From: Sphingomonas endophytica
GTDB taxonomy: Bacteria > Pseudomonadota > Alphaproteobacteria > Sphingomonadales > Sphingomonadaceae
Assembly: GCF_001476895.1 (NCBI RefSeq)
Contig: NZ_LDTB01000053.1
Location: forward strand, 17,156 to 81,155
Length of the DNA: 64,000 nucleotides
Direction of reading: 5' to 3'
Each line of letters begins with the position of its first letter. The stretch's first letter is position 1. A model generated the notes under the pieces. It did not search any database. It had not been told where the DNA came from and was given only the letters and a program-made list of their open reading frames with translations. Position numbers and translations under genes: made by a program. Shown here piece after piece: positions 1 through 8,014 of this stretch.

Positions 1-248
1 TGGGGCACGTCCACCGCGCGCCAGGCGGCATCATCGAGGGAGGGCGAGCTGTAGTCCGGGGCATCGCCACGGAAGAAGCGCCAGTCCGTGTTGAGCGGCT
101 GATTACGCAGGTCGGGCTTGAAGCGCGTCACCGGTTCCGCGTTCGGCGCGGCTGCCGCTGTCCCGGCGCAGAGGGCCGCTGCCGTCGTTCCTGCGAACTT
201 GAGCATCGATCGGCGCGAGAAGGATAGGGAGTTTGCCGCGTCGCTCAT
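1..248 (-). CDS. Glycoside hydrolase family 2 (beta-galactosidase-like), N-terminal part only
   Basis: The first 82 codons of a leftward gene that continues past the window edge. The start ATG (246-248) has a GGAGAG ribosome site just upstream. Residues 10-17 (SRRSMLKF) followed by an alanine-rich stretch make a twin-arginine signal peptide, so the enzyme is probably exported folded. From about residue 40, text such as NTDWRFFRGD, SLDDAAWRAVDVP matches the sugar-binding jelly-roll domain at the front of GH2 enzymes. The catalytic barrel is outside the window, so substrate (beta-galactoside, glucuronide or mannoside) cannot be told. It adds a third glycosidase type to a region that also has GH3 and GH43. 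Confidence 0.75.
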   Translation of the reverse strand, partial: MSDAANSLSFSRRSMLKFAGTTAAALCAGTAAAAPNAEPVTRFKPDLRNQPLNTDWRFFRGDAPDYSSPSLDDAAWRAVDVP

Positions 249-324
249 TCAATCTCTCCGGTCTTATCGATCATGGGCTATGGTTTCGGGACTGCCGATC
301 AGAAGCGGCAGTGTCCGGTCATGG

Positions 325-792
325 TCATGCAGCGTCATGGCTCTGCATTCGTCCGAAATCCGGTGTGGAATCATCCTGTCCGGACAAGACGACGGAGCGT
401 CGTATGGCCTGCGTGCGGGCGAACGTGTCGAAGAGCTGATCGCCGTTGCCCCAGCGGATGGCTCGCTGCAGGCCCATCATGTCTTCGTTGAGACGCTGCA
501 GGATCTCGAGCACCGCGTCGCGGTGGGACAGGAAGACGTCTCGCCACATCGTCGGGTTCGACGCGGCGATGCGGGTGAAATCCCGGAAGCCGCCAGCGGA
601 GTATTTGACGACCTCGCTGCGGGTCACGTCCTCGAGATCCGAGGCCGTACCGACGATGCAATAAGCGATGAGATGCGGGACATGGCTGGTGACCGCGAGA
701 ACGAGGTCGTGGTGCCGTGGGGTCATCAGCTCGACGTTCGCGCCGAGCGCTTCCCAGAAGCCGATGATCGACACATGAGCGAACGCGGTCAT
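325..792 (-). pseudogene. tyrA: Prephenate/arogenate dehydrogenase with internal deletion of the NAD-binding domain
   Basis: Reading from the ATG at 790-792, the first 12 residues (MTAFAHVSIIGF) look like the normal start of a sphingomonad TyrA, leading into the Rossmann beta strand. The text then jumps near position 757 to WEALGANVEL, which belongs about 150 residues further on in the family. The rest, including LAVTSHVPHLIAY and SAGGFRDFTRIAAS, is an intact helical C-terminal dimerisation domain. The result is 155 residues instead of about 300, in frame but without GxGxxG or the NAD site, so it should be inactive in tyrosine synthesis. A GGGAG ribosome site precedes the start. The alternative, a genuine short C-terminal-only protein, is less likely because the original N-terminus is still attached. 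Confidence 0.8.
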
Positions 793-932
793 GGGCGCCG
801 CTCCCGGCGCCGCGTGCCCCCGCGAACAAGCCACCGCTGCGCGAAGGCGGAGCGGGGTGCATTGATGGCAGAGGCGTTGCGGAGCATGGCGTTACCTGTC
901 GGATGAACGTGTTCGGTGATCCCGGTGCCCGG

Positions 933-2588
933 TCACATGTTCGGGTAGTTCGGGCCGCCCGCGCCCTCGGGCACCACCCAGTTAATGTTCTGTGTCGGAT
1001 CCTTGATGTCGCACGTCTTGCAGTGAATGCAGTTCTGGGCGTTGATGACGAATTTGGGGGCACCCTCGGCGACGCCGACCACTTCGTAGACGCCGGCCGG
1101 GCAATAGCGCTGCGCCGGCTCATCGAAGAGCGGCAGGTTGCGTTCGATCGGCACCGATGGATCGCGCAGCGTCAGGTGGACGGGCTGGTCCTCCTCATGA
1201 TTGGTGTTCGACAGGAACACAGAGGACAGGCGGTCGAAGGTCAGGACGCCGTTGGGCTTGGGGTAGACGGGCGGCTTGACCAGATCCTTACGCCACAGCG
1301 TTTCGTTGTCGGGATGGTGGTGCAGCGTGAAGGGCATCTTCAGACCGAAATGCTCCAGCCACATGGTGATGCCGGCCAGGCCCGAGCCGACGAAGTCGCC
1401 GAACGTCTTGACTAACGGCACGACGTTGCGGACGACCGACAGCTCCTTCTTGAGCCAGCTGCTCTCGAAGGCGGCGGGATAGGCGGTGAGATCGTCGCCC
1501 TCGCGGCCCGCCTGGATCGCCTCGAACGCAGCCTCGGCGGCTATCATCGCGGATTTCTGAGCACCGTGCGTGCCTTTGATCCTGGGCACGTTGAGGAAGC
1601 CGGCCGAACAGCCGATCAGCGCCGCGCCGGGCGCCACCAGCTTCGGGATCGACTGGAGCCCGCCGTCATTGATCGCGCGCGCGCCGTAGGAAACGCGGCG
1701 ACCGCCGGCCAGCAGCTCGGCGATCGCGGGATGCGTCTTCCACTTCTGCATTTCCTGGAAGGGTGACAGATACGGATTGGTGTAGCCGAGCCAGGTGACG
1801 AAGCCGATCGAGACCTGGCCGTTCGCCTGATGATAGATCCAGCCCCCGCCGTTCGCATCGCTGCCGAGCGGCCAGCCTTGCGTGTGGATGACCTTCCCCG
1901 GCTCGTGCTTTGCGGGCTCGATGTCCCACAATTCCTTGATGCCGAGTCCATAGACCTGCGGATCGCTGTTCGCCGCGAGGTCGAACGTGCGGATCAGCTC
2001 CTTGGTCAGATGGCCACGCACTCCTTCGGCGAAGAAGGTGTATTTGGCATGGAGTTCGAGGCCGGGCTGGTAGTCGCCCCTGTGCGTGCCGTCACGCGCA
2101 ACGCCCATGTCGCCGGTCGCGACGCCCTTCACCCGACCATCGTCATGAAACAGGATTTCGGCAGCGGCGAAGCCCGGGAATATCTCGACCCCCATCTCCT
2201 CGGCGCGACCAGCGAGCCAACGACACAGGTTGCCAAGTGAGCCTGTGTAGGTCCCCTTGTTATGGAGGAAGGGCGGCGTCCACAGATGCGGCAGGCTGAA
2301 CTTCTTCTTCGACGTCAGCACCCAATGATGGTTCTGGGTGACCGGCGTCTCGGCGAGGGGGCAGTCGGTGTCGCGCCAGTCGGGGATCAGCTCGTCGAGC
2401 GCCCGCGGATCGATGACGGCGCCGGACAGGATATGGGCGCCGACCTCCGACCCCTTTTCCAGCACACAGACCGACACTTCGGTGCCGGCCGCTTCGGCCA
2501 GCTGCTTCAGCCGGATCGCGGCGCTCAGGCCGGCAGGACCTGCGCCGACGATCACCACGTCATAGGGCATCGACTCCCGTTCGCTCAT
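933..2588 (-). CDS. Electron transfer flavoprotein-ubiquinone oxidoreductase (ETF-QO)
   Basis: Takes electrons from reduced ETF, itself charged by acyl-CoA and other flavin dehydrogenases, and passes them to ubiquinone at the membrane. The 551 residues match the family length. An FAD-binding VIVGAGPAGL motif sits at about residues 12-21. The C-terminal ferredoxin-like part has Cys 496 and the CIHCKTC group at 520-526, which hold the 4Fe-4S cluster. Start chosen at 2588; a second in-frame ATG at 2570 has its own GGGAG and is equally usable. It is separated from the aromatic cluster by a 630-base gap. A flavin D-2-hydroxyacid dehydrogenase encoded at 8985 could feed it through ETF, but that link is inference. 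Confidence 0.95.
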   Translation of the reverse strand: MSERESMPYDVVIVGAGPAGLSAAIRLKQLAEAAGTEVSVCVLEKGSEVGAHILSGAVIDPRALDELIPDWRDTDCPLAETPVTQNHHWVLTSKKKFSLPHLWTPPFLHNKGTYTGSLGNLCRWLAGRAEEMGVEIFPGFAAAEILFHDDGRVKGVATGDMGVARDGTHRGDYQPGLELHAKYTFFAEGVRGHLTKELIRTFDLAANSDPQVYGLGIKELWDIEPAKHEPGKVIHTQGWPLGSDANGGGWIYHQANGQVSIGFVTWLGYTNPYLSPFQEMQKWKTHPAIAELLAGGRRVSYGARAINDGGLQSIPKLVAPGAALIGCSAGFLNVPRIKGTHGAQKSAMIAAEAAFEAIQAGREGDDLTAYPAAFESSWLKKELSVVRNVVPLVKTFGDFVGSGLAGITMWLEHFGLKMPFTLHHHPDNETLWRKDLVKPPVYPKPNGVLTFDRLSSVFLSNTNHEEDQPVHLTLRDPSVPIERNLPLFDEPAQRYCPAGVYEVVGVAEGAPKFVINAQNCIHCKTCDIKDPTQNINWVVPEGAGGPNYPNM

Positions 2589-3216
2589 TCGTTCAACCCC
2601 ATTTTGATTTTTATGTTGAGAGATTGTTCGGCCCGTTTTCTTCTGGATCGCTGAACATCGGCAAATATTGGCGAGAGCGCTCAGTCTAGCTATGTCGAAG
2701 GATCACCATCACAGGCCTGATCATGAAATCCACATTCCTGTTGTGCCTTGCTCATGTGAGCGCCAGCGACATACGAGAAGCGGTGGAAAGGCAATGACTC
2801 GCTTGGAACAGAGATCGTTGATTTGAACGGCACTGTTGAGCACTGCGCTGTGGAGTCGGCACTATTTCACTATGGCGACTCCAAAATTCAAAATCTCAGT
2901 GGTAAAGTCGTCCTATCGTTTGAACTCATGTGCGTTCACCTTGGCATTGTCGTCGACGAACAAAAATTGACCGGAGCGGCGTGCGGCATTGCACGGTACA
3001 CATCCGCCACGACTGACGCCGTTGCGGTGATGGCGGTTCATGGCCATTTGCTCACCGAACCGAATGAGCGCGATCGGGAAGGCCCAACAGCGAGCCTCGG
3101 CCATGATGGCATGGACGTGAACGAACCCTGGGTAGGGAGTACCGGATGGTAACCCCGTCGAGGGAAATCGGCTAAGCTTGAACGGATCAAGCATCGACCA
3201 AGGCTCGCCGGCATCG
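2589..3216. other. Gene-poor gap between ETF-QO and the aromatic cluster
   Basis: About 630 bases with lower GC than the flanks. Short open frames exist on both strands (plus 2823-3152, minus 2913-3248), but neither has a recognisable domain or a clear ribosome site, and they overlap each other. The AT-rich left end presumably carries the ETF-QO promoter. No IS ends, tRNA or clear terminator were seen. Confidence 0.5.
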
Positions 3217-3807
3217 TCATTCGATCCATTCGTCGTCGGACGGTTCATCGTGGAGATGCTCTTCGAGCCGATCGAGCAGCATGAAGAACGTCGCCCGCTC
3301 CTTCGCGGAAAAGCATTCCAGGAGACCTTCGGCTACCTCCTTTCTGCCCGGTGCAAGCTGGTCATGCGCCTTTGCTCCGGCCTCGGTAAGACTGATGATC
3401 TGCTTGCGACGATCGGCGGATGACACGCGGGTCGTGACGAGTCCGAGTTCGCCGAGCCGCTGCACGACCCGGGTAATGGTCGCCGCGTCGAGGCCGACCA
3501 TCGCCGAAAGTTCTCGGCCTGTCAGAGGGCCTCTGCTCGCGAGCTGCAAGATGATTCGCCAGTCCCGCGCGCGAATGACGATACCTCCATCGATCTCGAT
3601 GTCGTCCGGGCGGGCGATCTTGGTTGCCAGCAAGTGGATGCGATACGGCAGGAAGTCATGCAGATCGATGACGTTGCGTGGCTCGACACCGGGCGGGAAA
3701 TTGCGCTTCTTCATTAACATGCTCGATCCGCTGTTTGGCGACCGGCGGGACAATGGCGTCGTCCCATCGGTTTCAGCAGTCTGCATGAAGGTGCTCGCGG
3801 TTGCCAT
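3217..3807 (-). CDS. MarR-family transcriptional regulator (probable regulator of the homoprotocatechuate cluster)
   Basis: A winged-helix DNA-binding protein. The core, from about residue 45 to 165, has the MarR pattern: RDWRIILQLA, then helix-turn-helix GRELSAMVGLDAATITRVVQ, then the wing VTTRVSSADRRKQI. The ATG at 3807 overlaps the stop of the hpaI-like gene (TGATG), so the two are cotranscribed and coupled. This start gives an unusually long N-terminal tail of about 40 residues; internal ATGs at 3720 and 3714 would give the usual MarR length. Position beside the ring-cleavage operon suggests an HpaR/HpcR-like repressor that responds to an aromatic intermediate. The inverted repeat at 4701-4721 is a candidate target. 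Confidence 0.88.
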   Translation of the reverse strand: MATASTFMQTAETDGTTPLSRRSPNSGSSMLMKKRNFPPGVEPRNVIDLHDFLPYRIHLLATKIARPDDIEIDGGIVIRARDWRIILQLASRGPLTGRELSAMVGLDAATITRVVQRLGELGLVTTRVSSADRRKQIISLTEAGAKAHDQLAPGRKEVAEGLLECFSAKERATFFMLLDRLEEHLHDEPSDDEWIE

Positions 3808-4592
3808 CAATAGCCCGCTTCATCAACGGATCGGTTGAAGAAGCGGCCTGCCAAGCCATCGACGGCGTTTGCCAGCAACGAGGCGTCGGTGCCAACGGCG
3901 ACGAAGGAACAGCCTCTGCCGATATAATCATGGGCAAGCGCCTCGTTCAGCGTGAGCAATCCAACCGGCTTTCCGGCATCCATCGTGCACCTGATCGCGG
4001 CGTCGATCGCGCTCTGCACGTCCGGATGATCGAGCTCCCCACGGTGTCCCAGCGATGCGGCGAGATCGGCCGGCCCGATGAAGATGCCGTCGACCCCGTC
4101 GACGTCGAGGATGGCGGGAAGGGCCTCCAGACCCCGGCCGCTCTCGATCTGGACGAGGACGCAGATTTCCTCGTTTGCACGATGGATATAATCACGGTCC
4201 CGGCCCCAGCGCGACGCGCGGATTTGGCCCGCGGCCAGCCCGCGCACGCCTTCGGGAGCATAGCGGGTTCCGGCCACGATCTGGCGAGCCTGGTCGGCAC
4301 TCTCGACGAACGGAGCAAGGATCGTCATCGCGCCGAGATCGAGGACCTGCTTGATACTTGTCATGCCGGTATCGGGGAGGCGCACGATCGCCTCCGACGC
4401 GGTTCCGTTCATCGCCTGCAGCAGCGCGAGCAGGCTGGGCGACGAGTGCGGCGCATGCTCCGCGTCGAGCAGCAGCCAGTCGAAACCGGCAGCGGCACAT
4501 AGTTCGGTGGTGATCGGGTTGGCCAGCGTCTGCCACAGGCCGACTTGCGTCTCGCCCGCAATCAGCCGCCTTTTGAACCGGTTGCCCGTCAT
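3807..4592 (-). CDS. hpaI: HpcH/HpaI aldolase (4-hydroxy-2-oxoheptane-1,7-dioate aldolase)
   Basis: Class II pyruvate aldolase that performs the last step of homoprotocatechuate meta-cleavage, splitting 4-hydroxy-2-oxoheptanedioate into pyruvate and succinic semialdehyde. The 261-residue length is typical. Family residues are visible: His46 in DAEHAP (general base), Arg71 in VRLPD, and the metal ligands Glu150 (VQIESGRG) and Asp176 (FIGPADLAASLG). The ATG at 4592 follows a GAGGGA site. It is the first gene of the leftward unit with marR, and divergent from hpaE across 150 bases. Related enzymes act on 2-keto-3-deoxy sugar acids; the neighbouring hpaE/D/G/H genes favour the aromatic role. Confidence 0.88.
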   Translation of the reverse strand: MTGNRFKRRLIAGETQVGLWQTLANPITTELCAAAGFDWLLLDAEHAPHSSPSLLALLQAMNGTASEAIVRLPDTGMTSIKQVLDLGAMTILAPFVESADQARQIVAGTRYAPEGVRGLAAGQIRASRWGRDRDYIHRANEEICVLVQIESGRGLEALPAILDVDGVDGIFIGPADLAASLGHRGELDHPDVQSAIDAAIRCTMDAGKPVGLLTLNEALAHDYIGRGCSFVAVGTDASLLANAVDGLAGRFFNRSVDEAGY

Positions 4593-4700
4593 TCCCTCGC
4601 TCCGTCGGTTGCCCGAGAAGGGCTGAAAGACGGTTGTGAACTAAACCAATACCATTGACACTGCAACCATTCACTTTCATAGGCAACGGTAGATGGGAGG

Positions 4701-4721
4701 CGCCAACAATAGGCGTTGGCG
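4701..4721. promoter_or_regulatory. Inverted repeat in the hpaI/hpaE divergent promoter, candidate MarR operator
   Basis: Perfect 7-base arms CGCCAAC and GTTGGCG separated by 7 bases, 21 bases upstream of the hpaE start. A possible -35 TTGACA lies at 4655-4660, with a weak -10-like TCATAG at 4677-4682, so the repeat would sit just downstream of the rightward start site, where a repressor would block transcription. Binding by the adjacent MarR protein is inferred from position only. Confidence 0.45.
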
Positions 4722-4742
4722 TGAGACTGAGGATGTTCCGCT

Positions 4743-6215
4743 ATGGCAGAAACGATCGCGCTCGAAGGCGTCGAGATCAATTCGTCCCACTATATCAACG
4801 GCGAACGCGTTGGCTCCGACGAGACGTTCGAGGTCTTCTCACCGATCGATCAGCGTAAGCTCGGTCACGTCGCGCAGGCGTCCACGGAGCAGGTCGGCGA
4901 TGCGGTATCCGCAGCGCTGGCAGCCTTTCCGGCATGGGCGGCGCTCGGCGCTGAGGGACGTAAGCCCTATCTGGATCGGTTTGCCGAAGAGATTGGCAAA
5001 CGAACCGAGGCGCTTTGCCAAGCCGAAGCCAACGACGCGGGGCTCCTGCTTTCGCGCCTCCGGCACGGCATCATCCCGCGTGCCATGCTCAACATCACCT
5101 ACTTCGCAGAACATGCGCTGCAGCTGCAGGAGAATGTGATCGAGACGAAGCAGGCAACGCATCGTGTCCGGCACGATCCGGCGGGCGTCTGCGCGATCAT
5201 CACCCCCTGGAACTCGCCCCTGATGCTGACGACCTGGAAGGTCGGTCCTGCGCTGGCGTCGGGGAATACGGTGGTGGTGAAGCCGCCGGAATGGGCGCCG
5301 CTCAGCTCTTCGCTCCTCGCCGACGCTGCCCATGCGGCGGGCCTCCCGGCGGGCGTCTTCAATATCGTTCAGGGCAGCGGCGCGGTCACCGGCGCGGCGC
5401 TGGTCGCAGACCAGCGACTGGCTCGTATCTCCTTCACCGGATCGGTCCCGACCGCCCGCACCATCGCCGCGATCGCCGGAGCCAACCTCGTGCCGGCGAG
5501 CCTCGAACTCGGCGGCAAGTCACCCTTCATCGTGCTGGCCGACGCCGACCTTGATGCCGCGGCCGCGACAGGCGCGCTGATGTATCGCAATGCCACCCAG
5601 GTCTGCCTTGCCGGCACCCGGTTCCTGGTCGCCGAAAGCGTGCGCGACGAGTTCGTCGAGCGAATGAAGGACTATGTCTCGAAGCTTCGCGTGGGTGACC
5701 CGCGCGACGAGGCGACCGAGGTCGGCCCGATCATCCACCCGCGACAGATCGAGAAGGTCAAGGGCTACGTCGAACGGGCGAAGGCTGCCGGTGCCCAGAC
5801 GCTCTGGGGCGGCGGGGTGCATTCTGCGGGTGAACTTTATTTCGAGCCGACGATGTTCGCCGGCGTCGGCCCGGAGGACGAGATCGTGCGCGAGGAGGTG
5901 TTCGGCCCGGTCCTCGTGCTCCAAACCTTCGCGGATGATGACGAGGCGGTGCGCATGGCGAACGACACTGTCTACGGTCTGGGCGGTGTCTGCTACGGCG
6001 AGGAAGCCCACGCGACCGCGATCGCGGAGCAGGTTCGCACCGGCTTCATCTGGGTCAACTCGTTCGGCATTCGTGACATCGCGGCGCCCTTTGGTGGACG
6101 TGGCCAGTCCGGCATCGGCCGCGAAGGCGGCGAGTGGAGCTTCGAATTCTTCTGCGACATCAAGGATGTCGTGATCCCGAAGCAGCCGTTCAAGCCAAGC
6201 TTCAGTCAACGCTAA
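4743..6215 (+). CDS. hpaE: 5-carboxymethyl-2-hydroxymuconate semialdehyde dehydrogenase
   Basis: NAD-dependent aldehyde dehydrogenase (490 residues) that oxidises the ring-cleavage product of homoprotocatechuate to the dicarboxylic acid. Catalytic residues are all present: Asn157 in ITPWNSP, Glu255 in LELGGKSP, and nucleophile Cys288 in TQVCLAGTR. The ATG follows GAGGA at a good distance. It opens the rightward operon, with hpaD 30 bases downstream. Sequence alone would also allow another semialdehyde dehydrogenase; the immediate hpaD-hpaG context makes the HpaE role the best reading. A second dehydrogenase of this superfamily occurs at 10403, so the two probably divide aldehyde substrates between them. 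Confidence 0.88.
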   Translation: MAETIALEGVEINSSHYINGERVGSDETFEVFSPIDQRKLGHVAQASTEQVGDAVSAALAAFPAWAALGAEGRKPYLDRFAEEIGKRTEALCQAEANDAGLLLSRLRHGIIPRAMLNITYFAEHALQLQENVIETKQATHRVRHDPAGVCAIITPWNSPLMLTTWKVGPALASGNTVVVKPPEWAPLSSSLLADAAHAAGLPAGVFNIVQGSGAVTGAALVADQRLARISFTGSVPTARTIAAIAGANLVPASLELGGKSPFIVLADADLDAAAATGALMYRNATQVCLAGTRFLVAESVRDEFVERMKDYVSKLRVGDPRDEATEVGPIIHPRQIEKVKGYVERAKAAGAQTLWGGGVHSAGELYFEPTMFAGVGPEDEIVREEVFGPVLVLQTFADDDEAVRMANDTVYGLGGVCYGEEAHATAIAEQVRTGFIWVNSFGIRDIAAPFGGRGQSGIGREGGEWSFEFFCDIKDVVIPKQPFKPSFSQR

Positions 6216-6245
6216 TTTCAACAGTTTCCTCGGGGATCAACCGTT

Positions 6246-7103
6246 ATGGGCAGTATCGTTGGCGCCGCCTTGGTGTCGCACCATCCCGGACTCATGCAGT
6301 CCGAAGAATTTCGTCTCAAGATGGGCAATGGTCGGGATTCCGATCTGATCGCGGGCTTCGGACGGTTGCGCGAGCGTATCGATGCCGTGAAGCCGGACAC
6401 TGTCGTCATTCTCGATAGCCACTGGTTCACGACGGGCTACCATTTATATGACGCGGGTGCGCATTTTTCGGGCAATTACGTGTCCGACGAGATGCCCTGG
6501 TATCTCCACGATCAGCCCTACGACTATCGCGGCGCGCCCGAACTGGCGGCAGCGTGTCAGGCGGTTGCCGAGGAGCGGGGCGTCAAAGGGCTAGCGGCGA
6601 CCCATCCGCTGCTCCCACGGCACTATGCGACCGTCAACATCGTCAAATCGCTCAACATCCACGAGAAGGTGCTGAGCGTCAGCAACTGCCAGAATTGCCA
6701 ATCCGAGGAATTTCTGCGGTCCGGGGAGGTTCTTGGCGAGGCGATCCGGCGGAGCGATGCCCGTGTCGTCCTGCTCGCGTCGGGTGCGCTCAGCCACAAG
6801 TTCAGCGACATCAACTGGGTGCAGAAGAATCCGCGGATCTTCGATCCCGAGAATGTGTCGAGCCCGGAGAATGCCGCCAGCGACCGTGAGGCGATCGCGC
6901 TGCTGCAAGAGGGACGGCATGACGTGATCGTCGACCGCTTCCCGACCGTCTATCGCAAGATCCCCTGGGAGGGGCTTGGCGGCCATTATCTGCAAATGGT
7001 CGGCGCCATGGGCGGCCGTGACTGCCGCGCGCCAGGCGAAACGCTGTCCGAGTACGAAAATGCTCGCGGCACCGGCAACATCCACATGTGGTTCGAGGGC
7101 TAA
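6246..7103 (+). CDS. hpaD: 3,4-dihydroxyphenylacetate 2,3-dioxygenase (class III extradiol)
   Basis: Opens the ring of homoprotocatechuate next to its hydroxyl groups using Fe(II) (Mn in some homologues), giving 5-carboxymethyl-2-hydroxymuconate semialdehyde. The 285 residues align well by eye with the LigB-fold HpaD family. His12/His13 are in LVSHHPG, His59 in VVILDSHWF, and a C-terminal-half SGALSHKF contains His184. This is the diagnostic enzyme of the cluster and fixes the substrate as a catechol with an acetate side chain or a close relative. Stop is only 2 bases before the hpaG start, so translation is probably coupled. Confidence 0.88.
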   Translation: MGSIVGAALVSHHPGLMQSEEFRLKMGNGRDSDLIAGFGRLRERIDAVKPDTVVILDSHWFTTGYHLYDAGAHFSGNYVSDEMPWYLHDQPYDYRGAPELAAACQAVAEERGVKGLAATHPLLPRHYATVNIVKSLNIHEKVLSVSNCQNCQSEEFLRSGEVLGEAIRRSDARVVLLASGALSHKFSDINWVQKNPRIFDPENVSSPENAASDREAIALLQEGRHDVIVDRFPTVYRKIPWEGLGGHYLQMVGAMGGRDCRAPGETLSEYENARGTGNIHMWFEG

Positions 7104-7105
7104 TC

Positions 7106-8014
7106 ATGAGCGTACTGCAAGGTCCACGCGTCGAACGTCGGCGCGTCATCGTCAACAACAGTGCCTATTGGGGCACGATGCAGGACGACAACATGCTGCG
7201 GCTCGACGACGGGCGCGTGGTCGACCCGTCCGTACTCCAGCATCTTCCGCCGCTCGAGCCGGTGCCCAGCAAGATCATCGCGGTGCATCTCAGCTACTCG
7301 TCGCGCGGGATCGAATCCCGCAACAATCCCAAGCCGACCGAGACACCGACCTATTTCACCAAGCCGATTACGGCGCTGAACGGCCATGGCGGCGAGCTGG
7401 TCAAGCCGGACGGTGTCACCTACCTCAACTATGAGGGCGAGTTCGCCGCGATCATCGGCAAGGTGACGCGCAACGTCACGCCGGAAGAAGCCTGGGATTG
7501 CATCGCCGGCTTCGCACCGGTGCTCGATATGGGCGCTCAGGATTTCCGGGACACCGACCAGGGCTCGATGCTGCGCGTGAAGGGTATGGACGGCTTCTGT
7601 CCCATCGGCCCCGGCATCGTCTCTGGCGTCGATCCCCGCAAGGAGACGCTCCGCACCTACAAGAACGGCTTGCTGGTGCAGGAAGCGAACATCGGCGACG
7701 AGATGGTCTGGGGTCCCGATTACATGATCGCGGACATCGCCCGGTACATCACGCTGCTTCCGGGCGACGTCATCCTGACCGGCACGCCTGCGCACTCGCG
7801 CTCGCTCGATCCGGGCGACGTCATCGAGGTCGAGATCACCAATATCGGTCGCTTGCGCAACCACGTCGTGGCGGGTCCCCGTCCGCGGGCGGACGGCATC
7901 GGCCATCCGCCTATGGATACGCCCGAAGTGCGCCGAGTGGCGCTCGGTTTCGATGAGCGCGTGCGCGAGGATTTCAAGGCGAACTACCGCACGCCGCGGG
8001 GGGGCAACGTATAA
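7106..8014 (+). CDS. hpaG: Fumarylacetoacetate hydrolase-family decarboxylase/isomerase (HpaG-like)
   Basis: Metal-dependent FAH-fold enzyme expected to decarboxylate, and possibly isomerise, the 5-carboxymethyl-2-hydroxymuconate pathway intermediate to 2-oxohept-3-enedioate. The ATG at 7106 is preferred over the one at 7088 because it lies after the hpaD stop with GAGGG upstream. The family metal ligands are visible as Glu110 and Glu112 in NYEGEFAAIIG, and the late LTGTPAHSRSLDPGD loop matches the family. At 302 residues it has a single FAH domain, unlike the two-domain HpaG of E. coli. No separate hpaF isomerase was found in the window, so either this enzyme does both steps or the isomerase lies elsewhere. 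Confidence 0.82.
   Translation: MSVLQGPRVERRRVIVNNSAYWGTMQDDNMLRLDDGRVVDPSVLQHLPPLEPVPSKIIAVHLSYSSRGIESRNNPKPTETPTYFTKPITALNGHGGELVKPDGVTYLNYEGEFAAIIGKVTRNVTPEEAWDCIAGFAPVLDMGAQDFRDTDQGSMLRVKGMDGFCPIGPGIVSGVDPRKETLRTYKNGLLVQEANIGDEMVWGPDYMIADIARYITLLPGDVILTGTPAHSRSLDPGDVIEVEITNIGRLRNHVVAGPRPRADGIGHPPMDTPEVRRVALGFDERVREDFKANYRTPRGGNV

Noticed and set aside
2913..3248. A 111-codon minus-strand frame left of marR
   Set aside because: It overlaps the end of marR and another short frame; no recognised domain, so it was left as part of an intergenic gap.
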